A stretch of 64,000 bases of DNA from Dasypus novemcinctus (lineage: Eukaryota > Chordata > Mammalia > Cingulata > Dasypodidae). The position numbers were made by a program, and so were the translations under genes. The stretch lies in NCBI RefSeq assembly GCF_030445035.2, contig NC_080680.1:94121157-94185156 (forward strand). Direction: 5' to 3'. A model generated the notes under the pieces. That model ran no database searches. It had not been told where the DNA came from and saw nothing but the letters and a program-made list of their open reading frames with translations. Below, piece by piece: positions 1-11,226 of this stretch (its first letter is position 1; each line of letters begins with the position of its first letter).

Positions 1-1160
1 TTCTCTTTCTGTATTGGAGGAAGATGTATTATACACTGAGAGCCTGCCAGGCCCTCAGCCCCTTCTGGAAAAAAGCTACCCAGTGAGCACCCCTTGAACA
101 CTGGCTTAACGTGTGCCCTGGGGACAGGAGGAGGGGGGAGGCCAGCGGCCTCCGAGGCAGCAGGAGAGCACCCCCTAGCAGGGCTAACAGTGACCACCTG
201 AGCCAGCAGGGCCTCTCAGGGGCGGCCGGGGTAGGGGGGATTTGGGAGTGAAACTCCGGAGAACATCAGACCTCTGTTTTCACAAGGGCAGAAGCCAAAA
301 GATACAGAAAAGGCAGTAAGCAGAAGCCAAGAATAAATGAGAAGTGGTGGCAGAAGCCAGGAGGAGGAAGGAAGGTGAGGGCAGAGACGGTGGTGGGCAG
401 GGGAAGGAGCCAGTGGAGGAACCCTGGAGCAGGGGCTGCTTTGGCCGTGAGGGCAGCCCTGGACCCCGCCGGGTGTTCCTGGTCCTGAACTCCATTCCAG
501 TCTCTACAGGGCTTGGGTTCCTGTCTTCCTTGGTGCCAGGGGCCTCCGTGATCCCACCAGAGTGGAATCCATTCCTTAATGCAGCCACACATGCCCCATT
601 TAATGCCTAACCCAGCAGGAGGAGGCAACTCCAGGCCATGTCGGCACATCGCAGCAGGGGCGGGCCGACCACAGGAGGTCCCCTGCCATCAGCCTGGATG
701 GTTTGGGAATTTGTCCCAGGAGACACATCCCTCAGTTAGTAGCAGGCTAAATTAAGCCAGGGGATAGTAAAGGAATCCTTCCTTCCTTCTTCCCTTCCTG
801 CCTTCCTTCTTCCCTCTCTTCCTTTGTTTGCTCGACCAAACTGTCTCTAAGGAATCACTTGGTGACTCAAGGACCAAACAGCGTCTGCCGGGTTTCTCTG
901 TCCCAATTCCGAATTCCTGAGATTCGATAGGATTAGCTCAGTTTGGGCCAGATGATGACCTCTGACCCAATTGTTTATCACCAAAGGAACAGGGTTCCGT
1001 AGCATCAATGTAGCTGCTGGCCCTGGGTGCTGGGGATTCTCAAAGGGAAAGGGAATATGATGTGACTATGACCCTAAGATGTGTACCTTGAACATTGAAA
1101 ATAAAATTAAGGAACAGGAATTAACTTTATTTTAAACTGGCATATGTCAGGATCTCTAGA
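1..1160. other. Unassigned non-coding DNA with pyrimidine-rich tract
   Basis: I recognise no gene or named repeat here. A polypyrimidine stretch of CCTT/CTTC units lies at about 775-830. The ORFs at 266-649 (minus) and 344-610 (plus) overlap each other on opposite strands in GC-rich DNA and show no known domain, so I do not call them genes. Confidence 0.5.
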
Positions 1161-1164
1161 AACA

Positions 1165-1385
1165 TTACATACATTTTCTTATTTATTTCAATGTTCACAA
1201 CAACCAAGAGATGAGTATTATTAATCCCATTTTGCAACTGAGGCAAATTAGACCTGGGAAGTTAAGGCCCTTGCCCAAGGGCTTGTGTCTAGAAGGGGTG
1301 CAACTGGGCAAGAATCCAGGAGCGTCTAACTGCAGGGCTTGTGCTGTCTCCTCTGTACCACACTGCCTGGTAGGGAATTTAAATG
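1165..1385 (-). repeat. MIR SINE
   Basis: The order of landmarks is that of a reverse-complemented MIR: a stretch ending ATTAATCCCATTTTGCAACT, then GAGGCAAATTAGACC, then the CCCAAGG and AAGAATCCAGG region, and last a remnant of the tRNA-like head. Identity to the consensus is low, as expected for this old mammalian family. Confidence 0.65.
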
Positions 1386-1444
1386 CTGTTTCTGCCCTTG
1401 CTTTGTGAAAGGCTGATGACTCCACCAACTCAGCCTCATCCGAG

Positions 1445-1600
1445 GGCCTTTAGAGTTTTCTAGATCACATTCTTCATTCTACAGGTGAGGGAGCTGAGTC
1501 CAGAGAGGGGTAGTTACTTGCCCACGTTCACACAAGGATTCCACAGCAGAGAGGGGAAGAGTCCCTAGGTCTCCTAATCCCAGTGGCCTTGCGGGTGTTC
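1445..1600 (-). repeat. MIR-like fragment
   Basis: CATTCTACAGGTGAGGGAG, an ACTTGCCCACGTTCACAC stretch and a CCTAGGTCTCCTAATCCCA region match the core order of an antisense MIR. It is a second divergent copy close to the preceding one. Confidence 0.5.
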
Positions 1601-1799
1601 TGAGAGCCTGTGCCAGAGCTTCTTTCCTCCTTACAGGGTTTAGGCGGCAAGGCTACCCCAGGCTACCTCTTTGACTCCTCCTCCTCCTCTGATTCCTCTT
1701 TTTCTGCCCACCCTCAAATGTAACCATTAATCTCCCTCTAGCCTGAAGTCCCCTAGAAACAAGGGAAATGTGGCTCCACAACTGAGCCCTTTGTTCTGC

Positions 1800-1960
1800 A
1801 CCTGGGATTCTCCCCAAATAGACTGAAGACTCACTGAAAGGCATACTTTGTGTGTTTCTCTATGACATTTTCCAAGCTGCTAACATAATCCCAAACACCC
1901 AGGAAGTGCTCCATAATGACTAAGATAAATATTCATTGTCTTATTTATGTCTGCATTGCT
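1800..1960 (+). repeat. Probable L2 3' end fragment
   Basis: The stretch from TAGACTGAAGACTCACTGAA to the AAGTGCTCCATAATGACTAA region resembles the L2 LINE 3' terminus (tagactgtgagctc ... agtaggcgctcaataaat). It is highly diverged, so the call is tentative. Confidence 0.35.
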
Positions 1961-1975
1961 GCTGCATCCATTCAC

Positions 1976-2039
1976 CCATCCATCCATCCATCCATCCATC
2001 CATCCATCCATCCATCCATCCATCCATCCATCCATCCAT
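1976..2039 (+). repeat. (CATC)n microsatellite
   Basis: About 16 uninterrupted CATC tetranucleotides, flanked by imperfect CACC/CATT units on both sides. Read on the minus strand it produces an artefactual poly-(MDGW) peptide frame. Such a long pure tract is likely to be length-polymorphic. Confidence 0.97.
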
Positions 2040-2164
2040 TTACCCATCCACCTGTCCTTCCATTGATCATACATTAATCAATTAGCAATCATATATCAAG
2101 TCCTAGATCCAGACAGACTGGGACTGGAATGAGAATTCTAGGGATGTCTTGCTTATTCACACTC

Positions 2165-2345
2165 AATGTCTTTTTCATGCCGATTCTTCTGATGGGGATG
2201 TCCTTTCCATCTTCCTTCACCTGATGCTTACTCATCTTTCATCAGTAGCCATAGAGTTGTCTCCTTTGGAAAGCCCTTCCCAAAGCCCAGTCTTGACTAA
2301 GAAATGTCTCCTGTGTCCCCAACGCACCTTTACACTTAACCCATT
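2165..2345 (+). repeat. L2 LINE fragment
   Basis: The order TTCCTTCACCTGATGCTTACT, then GTCTCCTTTGGAAAGCCCTT, matches the L2 segment normally reading 'cacctcctctgagaagccttccctgac'. The fragment stops where the L1 sequence starts. Confidence 0.45.
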
Positions 2346-3558
2346 TTAAACTTTATTTGTTTATTTAGAGAAGTCATAAGCTTACAGAAAAATCATGCAG
2401 TAAATAGAGTTCCCATATACTCCCCCAACACACACAGTTTCCCCAATTACTAAAATTTTACATTAATGTGGTAGCTTTGTTACAATTGAGGCAATAATGT
2501 TATTATATGATTATAGTTATAATCCATAGTTTATATTAGCTGTGTTGTACAGTCCTATTTTTTCTATTTTTATTCAAGTAACAAATAGAAACCCTAAAAT
2601 TTCCTCCTTTAACCACATTGAAATATATAATTCAGTAGTGTTAATTATATTCATAATATTGTGCTAACATCATTGCTATCCTTTTCCAAAACTTTTCCAT
2701 CAACCCCAATAGAAAATGTACAAATTAAGCATTGATTTGTCATTCCCTACCTGCATCATAGACATTGGTAACCTGCATTCTAGTTTCTGACTTTATGATT
2801 GACTCTCCTAATTATTTCATATCGGTGATCTCATACAAGATTTGTCCTTTTGGGTCTGGCTTATTTCACTCAACACGATGACTTCAAGGTTCATCCATGT
2901 TGCCACGTGTATCGTTTCTTTTTACAACTGAATAATATTCCATTGTGTGTATATACATTCTGTTTATCCATTTCTCTGTTGATGGACACTTAGGTTGCTT
3001 CCACCTTTTGACAGGTAAGAATTATGCCACTGTAAACATCCATGTACAAATATCCGTTTGAATCCATACTTTCAGTTCTTTAGGTTACATACTTAAAAAT
3101 GGGGTTGCTGGGTTATTTGGTAATTCTATGTTTAACTTTCTGAGGAACCAACAAACTGTTTTCCATAGCAGTTGCACCATTTTACATTCCCACCAACAAA
3201 GAACAAATTTTCCTATTTTTCTGAATCCTCTTCAACACATGTTATTTTCCATTTAAAGAAATAATACCCATTCTAGTGGGTGTGGAATGATATATCATTG
3301 TAGTTTTAATTTGCATTTCCCTAATGGCTAATGATGTTGAGCATCTTTTCATGTGCTTTTTGGCCATTTGTATATCTTCTTTGGAGAAATGTTTACTCAA
3401 AGTTTTGCCAATTTTAAAATTGGATGATTTGTCTTTTTGTTGTTGAGTTAAAGGATTTCTTTATATATTCTGGATATTAAAGCCTTATCAGATATGTGGT
3501 TTCCAAATATTTTCTCCCATTCTATAGGATGTCTTTTTATATTCTATAGGATGTCTTT

Positions 3559-4738
3559 TGGGGGAGGGTATAATAAGCCTTATTTTTAGAAAAGTTTTGG
3601 AGTACATGTAAGTTAAATAAAAAATATAGGGGATTCCCCTATAATCACCCCCACAAACACATTTTCCCCTATTATTAACAATTTACATTAGTGTGGTACA
3701 TTTGTTATAATTGATGAACCATTACTGAAGCATTGCTACTAACCAATGCCTATAGTTTACATTATGGTTTAAACTTTGTGCTGTACAGTTTTATAGGTTT
3801 TGACAAATGTATAGTGTCATGTATCTGTCATTACAGTGTAATACAGAACAATTCCAATGTCCTAAAACGCCTTGTGTTCTACCTATTCATCCCTCCCTCA
3901 CCCTCAGAACCTCTGGTATCCACTATCTTTATATCAATGTTACAAGTTCTTCCATTACCTCATGATAATAACTGCATTAAAAATAAATCTACTTTGGTCC
4001 TTGGTTATATTCCCCCCTTACGTTTGTTCATTCCTCAGTCTTGAGGAATTTGGGATGATGTCCATGCTGACTGCTTCAGATTGAGAGGGGCTGAGACATT
4101 ATGGGGCAGATGGAAGGAACTGTTTTGCTTGAGTTGTAGATAACTCCTTGCTTTTGGGGATGGGACTTGTCCATCATCATCATTTTGTTAGTTTCCTGGG
4201 CAAGTCTGAAGAACTGGAGGTGTTGGCCTCAATTCTGCTGCAATTCAGGGCTCAGCTGACATATGAATAGATCAAAGATTTAAGTCTCTGAGACCTATAT
4301 TTAGTAGGTATAGTGATAATATAGGTTCAGATAAAAGGGATAGAAGAATCATGAGTAGGGAAATTATAAATGATTCTAACTCTGTTACATTGGGGAAATA
4401 GATGATTTTGTATTCCAAAATAGGGCCCACCTAGTCATCGTAGATTTCATGAGGCTGTGTGCCTTGCCTATAGTGTCTGGACATCCCTAGAGAGCTTAGG
4501 AGCACTTTTGTTTGAGGTTTGTTTACTGTAGCAGCTAGTGAGAACTGCCTGATACCTGTATAAGGGTAACTTAAAAAATGACCTCCAAACTCACTTTGAA
4601 ATCTCTTAGCCATAAAAACTCTTTTGTATTTAATGTTTCCCCCTTTTGGTCAAGGTCTTTTTTCAAATGTATTGCTGGTGTGCTTGGTAATAATTCCTTG
4701 ATTCCAGGGAAGGTCATCCCCAGGAATCATGTCCTATG
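3559..4738 (-). mobile_element. Nested L1-type 3' UTR insertion (family not named)
   Basis: The L1 text stops at GGATGTCTTTT (3548-3558) and resumes with TGTGTCCTTTTACTTCTGAA near 4739, so about 1.2 kb was added. The insert starts with TTTTTAGAAAAGTTTTGGAG and GGGGATTCCC-type text, like an L1 3' UTR in reverse, and contains TAGGTTTTGACAAATGTATA. Its right two-thirds (4020-4738) matches no family I can name and may be a lineage-specific L1 part. A short local duplication (ATTCTATAGGATGTC) sits beside the left break. Confidence 0.5.
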
Positions 4739-4783
4739 TTGTGTCCTTTTACTTCTGAAGTCCTCTGAAGCATAGATGTTTTA

Positions 4784-5199
4784 TTTTTATTTTTTTAAAG
4801 ATTTATTTTTTATTATTTCTCTCCCCTTCCTGCCCCACCCCCCCACCCAAGTTGTCTGCTCTCTGTGTCCATTCACTGTGTGTTCTTCTGTGTCTGCTTG
4901 TATTCTTGTCAGTGGCACCGGGAATCTGGGTCTCATTTTTTTGCATCATCTTGCTGCGTCAGCTCTCTGTGTGTACCGCACCATTCCAGGGCAGGCTGCA
5001 CTTTTTTCATACTGAGCGGCTCTCCTTATGGGGCGCACTCTTTGCGTGTGGGGCTCCCCGCGTGGCATGGCACTCCTTGCACGCATTAGCGCTGCACATG
5101 GGCCAGCTCACCACATGGTTCGGGAGGCTCTGGGTTTGAACCCTGGACCTCCCATGTGGTAGGCGGACACTCTATCCATTGAGCCAAATCTGCTTCCCA
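4784..5199 (-). mobile_element. DAS-type tRNA-derived SINE
   Basis: Full-length copy in reverse. It starts with the AAAGATTTATTTTT tail, passes through TCTCTGTGTCCATTC and CTGCGTCAGCTCTCTG, and ends in the tRNA-like head whose complement carries a B box (GGTTTGAACCCTGGACC on plus). The TSD is CATAGATGTTTTA (4771-4783) and CATAGACATTTTA (5200-5212). It sits in the minus-strand L1. Confidence 0.92.
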
Positions 5200-6442
5200 C
5201 ATAGACATTTTAAAGCTTGATAAAGTCAAGTTCATTTGTTCTTTTGTTGTTTGTGATTTTGGTATAAAGTCTAAGAAACCATTGCCTAACATAAGGTCTT
5301 GAAGATGCTTCCCCATATTTTCTTCTAGGAGTTTTATTGTTTTGGTCCTTATGTTTAGGTCCTTGATACATTTGAGTTAATTTTTTGTATATGTGTGAGG
5401 TAAGGATCCATCTTTATTCTTTTGCACATGATAACCTGTTTCCCCAGCACTATTTGTTGAAAAGGCTATTCTTTGCCTATTGAGTGGTCTTGGCACTAGA
5501 AATGAGGGTTTATTTCTGAACTCTCAGTTTGATTCCTTTGGTCTGTATGACTGTCCTTTTAATAGTATCATGCTCTTTTGATGACTGTAACATTGTAATT
5601 AGTTTCACTATCGGGAAGCATGATATTGTTCTTTTATCTTTATTCCTGTTTTTTAAGATGTTTTTGGCTGTTCAGGACTCCTTATTTTTCCATATAAATT
5701 TGATGACTGGCTTTTCCATTTCTGCGAAGAAGGCTGTTGGAATTTTGATTGGGATTGCGTTGAATCTGTAAATCACCTTGAGTGGAATTGACATCTTAAT
5801 ATTTTGTCTTCAAATCCGTAAACATGGAATGTCTTCCCATTTATTCAGGTCTTCTTTGATTTCTTTTAACAATGATTTGTAGTTTCCCATGTATAAGTCC
5901 CTTACATCCTCAGTTAAATTTGTTCCTGGTTATTTAATTCTCTTAGTTACCATTGTAAATGTAATTTTTTCGTCATTTCCTCTGCAGATTGTTCATTACT
6001 AGGGTATAGGAACACTACTGATTTTTGAATGTTGATATTGTACCTGCCACTTTGCTGAATTCATTTTTAACTCTAGTAGTTTTTTTTTTTCTTCCAGATT
6101 TTCCATATATATGATCGTGTTGTCTGCAAATAGGGAAAATTTTACCTTTTCCTTTCCAATTCAGATAATTTTCATTTCTCTTTCTTGCCTAATTGCTCTG
6201 CCTAGAACTTCCAGTACAAAGTTGAATAACAGTGGCGACAGTGGACATCCTTGTCTTGCTTCTGATCTTAAAGAGAAAGTTCAGTCTTTCACCATTGGGT
6301 GGGATGTTAGCAGTTCACATATATCCTTTATCATGTTGAGGAATTTTCCTTCTCATCCTAGTTTTCTGAGTATTTTTATTAAAAAATTGTGCTGGATTTT
6401 GTCAAATGACTTTTCTGCATCAATTGAGATGATTATGTTTTT

Positions 6443-6850
6443 GTTCTTTTTTAAAGATTTATTTATTTCTCTCACCTACCCCCACCTTGTCTGTTCTCTT
6501 GTGTCCATTTGCCGTGTATTCTTCTGTGTCCGCTTGCATTCTCAGTGGCACCGGGAATCTATGTCTCTTTTTTGTTGTGTCATCTTGCTGCATCAGCTGT
6601 CCATATGTGAGGTGCCACTCCTGGGCAGGCTGTGCTTTTTCATGTGGGGTGGCTCTCCTTGCGGGGTGCACTCCTTTGCATGTGGGGTACCCCTACATGG
6701 GGGACACCCCTGCATGGCATGGCACTCCTTGCATGTGGCAGCACTGCGTGTAAGCCAGCTCACCACACAGGCCAGAAAGCCCTGGGTTCGAACCCTGGAC
6801 CTCTTATATGGTAGGCAGACACTCTATCAGTTGAGCCACATCTGCTTCCT
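6443..6850 (-). mobile_element. DAS-type tRNA-derived SINE
   Basis: Full-length reverse copy with head end GGTTCGAACCCTGGACCTCT and terminal CACATCTGCTTCC. The flanking TSD is GATTATGTTTTT (6431-6442) and GATTAGGTGTTTTT (from 6851). It interrupts the ORF2 remnant of the surrounding L1 and is the source of the long 281-codon frame spanning 6111-6956. Confidence 0.9.
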
Positions 6851-7156
6851 GATTAGGTGTTTTTTCCCATTCATTCTATTAATTTTTTTTTCACCACCAG
6901 CATTCCCTTTAATAAAACTTGGAAGGTTGTGTGACAGGAAAAGGGAGGGGGAGTGAAATATGACCATTTACAACAAATGTGTATTATGTTATGTTGAACT
7001 ATCCTTGCATATCTAGAATAAATCCCACTTGATCATGGTATATAGTTCTTTTAATGTGCTACTGTATTCTGTTTGCTAGTATTTTGTTGAGGAATTTTGT
7101 ACCCATGTTCATAAGGGATATTGGTCCATAATTTTCTTTTCTTGTGGTATCTTTTT

Positions 7157-7576
7157 TTAAAATAAAGATTTATTTATTTCTCCCCTACCTGCCCCCCATT
7201 GTCTGCTCTTTGTGGGCATTTGCTGCAAGTTCTTCTGTGTCTGCTTGTCTTCTCTTTAGGCAGAATGGCAACCAATCCTGAGACCTTCCAGAGTGGGAGA
7301 GAGGTGCTCAGTCTTTTGTGCCACCTCAGCTCCCTGGTCTGCCACATCTGTTATTGTCTCTCCTCTGTGTCTCTTTCTGTTGTGTCATCTTGCTGCACCA
7401 GCTCTCTGCTTGGGCTAGCTCACTGCGTGGGCCAACATTCCACATGGGCCAGCTCTCTGCTCAAGCCAGCTCACCATGAGGGCCAGCTGGGCTTCAGTAG
7501 GAGGTCCCAGGAATCGAACCCTGGACCTCCCCTATGTAGAGAGGAGCCCAATTGCTTCAGCCACATCTGCTTCCCT
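7157..7576 (-). mobile_element. DAS-related SINE, long two-module class
   Basis: The tail TAAAATAAAGATTTATTTAT is followed by the usual body, but the body has an additional block at about 7260-7345 (GACCTTCCAGAGTGGGAGAG) absent from the young copies. The terminal head shows GAATCGAACCCTGGACCTCC. The TSD is CTTGTGGTATCTTTTT (7141-7156) and CTTATGGTATCTTTTT (from 7577). It is more diverged than the CpG-rich copies, so probably older. Confidence 0.85.
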
Positions 7577-8272
7577 CTTATGGTATCTTTTTGTGACTTT
7601 GGTATTAAGATGCTCTTGGTATCATAGAATGAGTTAGAAAGTAGTTCCACATCTTCACTTTTTTGGAAGAGTTTGAACAGGATTGGTGTTAATTCTTCTT
7701 GTAATATTTGGTAAAATTACCAGTGAAGCCATTTTGTCCTGGACTTTTCTTTTTGGGGGAGGTTTTTGATGACTGAGTCAATCTCTTTACTTGTTATTGG
7801 TCTGTAGAGATCTATTTCTTCTTGAGTCAGTATAGATATTTTGTGTGTTCCTAGGAAGCTGCTTATTTCATCTAGGTTAAATAATTTGTAAGTGTACAGT
7901 TGTTCACAGTATCTTCTTAAAATCCTTTTTATTTCTGTAGGATTGGTAGTAATGTTCCCACTTTTATTCTGATTTTAGTTATTTGCATCTGCTTTCTTTT
8001 TTCCTGCATCAGTCTCACTACAGGTTTGTCAATTTCATTGATCATTTCAAAGAACCAACTTTTGGTTGCATTAATTCTATTGTTTTTCTTATTCTCTATT
8101 CAATTTATCTCTGCTCAAATCTTTGTTATTTCCTTCCTGCTGATTGCTTTGGGTTTAGTTTGCTCTTCTTTTTATAGATCCTCCAGATGTGTGGTTAGGT
8201 CTCAGATTTGAGATCTTCTTTTTTATTGTAAGCTCTTAGAGCTATAAATTTCCCTCTCAACACTACCTTTGC

Positions 8273-8681
8273 AGGGAAGCGGACTTGGCTCAATGGTTAG
8301 AGCATCTGCCTACCACATGGGAGGTCCACAGTTCAAACCAGGTCCTCCTTGATTCATGTGGAGCTGGCCCACGTGCAGTGCTGATGCATGCAAGGAGTGC
8401 CCTGCCACGCAGGGGTGTCCCCCATGTAGGGGAACCCCACACACAAGGAGAGCCGCCCAGTGCGAAAGAAAGTTCAGCCTGCCCGGGAGTGGCGCTGCAC
8501 ACATGGAGAGCTGACGCAGCAAGATGACACAACAAAAAGAGACACAGATTCCCAGTGCTGCTGACAAGAATAGAAACCGACACAGAAGGACACACAGCGA
8601 ATAGACACAGAGAACAGACAAGTGGGGCGGGGGGAGGGGAGAGAAGTAAAAAAAATAAATCTTTGAAAAAAACAAACAAAA
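8273..8681 (+). mobile_element. DAS-type tRNA-derived SINE
   Basis: Full-length plus copy. The A box TGGCTCAATGGTTAGAG lies at about 8287 and a B box CAGTTCAAACCAGG near 8330, followed by GGAGCTGGCCCACGTGCAG, the body, and the tail AAATAAATCTTTGAAAAAAA. The TSD is AACACTACCTTTGC (8259-8272) and AACACTACATTTGC (8682-8695). Open frames on both strands here are SINE artefacts. Confidence 0.95.
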
Positions 8682-9960
8682 AACACTACATTTGCTGCAT
8701 TCTTCAAGTTTTAGTATATTGTGTTTTCATTTTCACACACCTTAAAATTATTTCCTTATTTCCCTTGTCATGTTTTTCTTTGATCCATTAGTTGTTTAAG
8801 AGTTTCCAGTTCCCTCTGTAATTGATTTCTAGCTTCATTCCACTGTGGTCAGAGAAGATACAAGGTATGATTTCAATATTTTATAAATTACTGAGACTTC
8901 TTTTGTGATCTAATATATGGTCTGTCCTGGAGAATGATCCATGTGCACTGGAGAACATATGTTTGCTGCTGCTGTTAAAGTGTTCTATATGTGTCTGTAG
9001 GTCTAATGGGTTTGGAGTATCATTGAAGTCTTCTATTTTTTTATTGACCTTCTGTTTAAATGTTCTATCCATTATTGAATATGGTATATTGACATGTTCT
9101 ACCACTTATATAAAACAGTCTATTTCTCCCTTCAAATCTATCAATATTTGCTTTATATATTTTGTGGCTCTTTTGTTAGTTACATATTTATTTATTGTTC
9201 TATTTTTAATTATTATGCCTTCTTGCAGAATTGGCCCCTTTATCAGTTTATAATGACCTTCCTTGGTTTTCATAACAGCTTTTGAGTCAGCTTTTGTCTA
9301 TTTTATCCAATATTAATATAGCTACCCCCACTGTCTTTTGGTTACTATTTATATGTATATTTTTTCCAAACTTTCACTTTCAACCTACTTGTGTTTTTTA
9401 ATTTGAAGTGAATCTCTTGTAAACAGCATGTAGTTGGGTCATATTTTTTTTAAAATCTATTCTGCCAATCTCTGCCTCTTGAATGGAGTTTGACTCATTT
9501 ATTTCACTGCTTTAGCTGCCCATAAACTGCTTCTGTCTTCAGGACAAGTTTTGGGCATTAAAACCAGAGACAAGTTTCCTGGTTCAGTTATTCATGCAGC
9601 CATCTAAGAGACTGGCACTAACATATGGGCATACTAATATGTGCATAGGGTTTATTCCGCTTCTTCTGGACCAGGTCTTGGGACTCACAGTGGAGGACAG
9701 GCCAGCATTACCACCATGCCAAGAAGGAGTTGGGGAACGGGCCAGCAAGGGACCAGGGCTTCTCTTTCCATTTTGTTGTCATTGTTGTTGTTCCTTCCAT
9801 TTTTAAAACTTTACTTTCTTGTTTTGGCACTCACCCAGTTATTGCAATCCTTTAACGATTTCTGGAGTTTTGAGGAAGATTGTGCTGCTTGTTTTTGCTA
9901 GTTGTTCAAAGATTCTGTGGGGGGAGTGAGTGTCTTATGCCAACATCTTGGTCAACCACT

Positions 9961-10345
9961 ATCCACATTTTTAAAATATGGCTTTATTGATATATAATTC
10001 ACATACCATGAAATTCTCCTATTTAAAGTATATAATTCACAGTTTTTAACTATTTTCACAGAGTTGTATAAACATCACCACTGTCTAATTTCAGAATATT
10101 TTTACCATCCCCAAAAGAAGTCCCATATCCATTAGCAGGCACCCCCAATCCCCTCAATATCCCAGCCCCAGGCAATCATAGTCTACTTTCTGGGTCTATA
10201 GATTTGCCTAGTCTGGACATTTCATATAAATGGAATCACATAATATGTGGTCTTTTATGATGGCTTCTTTCACTTAGCATAATGGCTGCAAGGTTTATCC
10301 ATGTTGTAGCATGTATCAGCACACTTACCACATTTTAAAAAAGTG
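9961..10345 (-). mobile_element. L1M 3' end fragment
   Basis: It begins ATGGCTTTATTGATATATAA and runs through the standard reverse L1M 3' end: CACATACCATGAAATTC, CATCACCACTGTCTAAT, CCCCAGGCAATCATAGTCTA and CATGTTGTAGCATGTATCAG. The fragment ends before the ORF2 stop region. Confidence 0.8.
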
Positions 10346-11226
10346 TTTTGAGAGCCTAGAGCCCCATTTTGTAGCTTTGGCCCATTTTGTTCCTAGGGTT
10401 AGCTAAATGAAAGAGAAATTCAGATGCTCCAGAATCATAGCTCTTCTCTAGTTTTACCCCAAAGTGGTCATCCTAGAAAGATTATTAAAAACAAAGGAAC
10501 ACATAACGAACCCAGTGCTGGATGAGAAATGTGCTCAGTAGTACAAATACAGGAATATTCTTCCATGAACTAAAACAAACGTGCATCACTATTACAACAT
10601 GTTAATAATATGGTAATATAAGCAAAAAATACAATGAATGTAAATGATGGAAAACAAAGAAACAAACAAAAATGAAACTTCTCCTTTCCAACATTTTTCA
10701 ACCTCATACCAGATTTCGTCCCCCTCCCAAAATGGTGATAGTTTCTAATGATAGCAATACGTCAGTTTCCACTGTATGTTTGCCCTCAGCTCAGAACTGT
10801 TAGTCTTGAGATGGGTCCTCCTCAGTCAACATAAGAGCTCTTGGGATTTTGAGATACTCCACTCACAAATAGAAAGAATCCAGGCTCAATGGACATCTCT
10901 CTAGGTCACAAATGCTATCCCCAGGGTTCTTCCCCCATGCCCATCACCACAGATCAGGTAGATATCAAAATCACTTACATTCTAGGTACCAACCAGGGTA
11001 AGAGGAAGCAAAACACTCCAAGATAAAAGGGATAAAAGAGATTGTAGGTTGTCCCCGTAGTTGTGGACTGTTTAATTGATAAGGTGGTGCAGGAGTCCAG
11101 CAGAAAAATGGTGAAATTATTAACTAGAATAGCTTTGATGTCAGCACATCCTCCTTCCTCTGAGTTCCCTCCATTGACAAGATCTGTTTCCTTAGCTATA
11201 TCCTACCCAGGCCCTGAGCTCCCTGT
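10346..11226. other. Unassigned non-coding DNA
   Basis: No gene, recognised repeat or extended open frame. Base composition is AT-leaning and ordinary. A-rich text at 10620-10680 (GAAACAAACAAAAATGAAAC) could be a decayed retroelement tail, but no element body is recognisable beside it. Confidence 0.5.

Larger units (their letters stand above)
2346..9955 (-). mobile_element. Long L1 LINE (L1M-like), reverse orientation, with nested insertions
   Basis: Read on the minus strand this is one old L1. The 3' UTR and 3' end lie at about 2346-3558 (TTCATCCATGTTG, AATAATATTCCATTGTGTG, and CCCATTCTAGTGGGTGTGG-type landmarks). ORF2 follows to about 9520, including TTGAGTTAATTTTTTGTATA near 5370, the reverse-transcriptase part around 6230-7900 and endonuclease-proximal sequence at 8700-9480. 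L1 5'-region-like sequence ends near GCCAACATCTTGGTCAACC at 9940. ORF2 is broken by stops and frameshifts throughout and ORF1 is not recognisable, so the element is inactive. It is interrupted by one 1.2-kb L1-type insertion and four SINEs, most with matching TSDs, which dates it as older than all of them. The protein frames at 5529-5771 and 6111-6956 are antisense readings without meaning. Confidence 0.8.

Noticed and set aside
1880..2074. Repetitive peptide (MDGW)n on the minus strand
   Set aside because: Translation of the CATC microsatellite.
6111..6956. 281-codon plus-strand frame
   Set aside because: It reads antisense L1 ORF2 remnants and then a reverse SINE. No protein family is present.
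8274..8345. tRNA gene
   Set aside because: The A and B boxes are present, but the sequence continues into a SINE body and tail, carries a TSD, and does not close into an intact cloverleaf. It is the SINE head; the same holds for every other copy.
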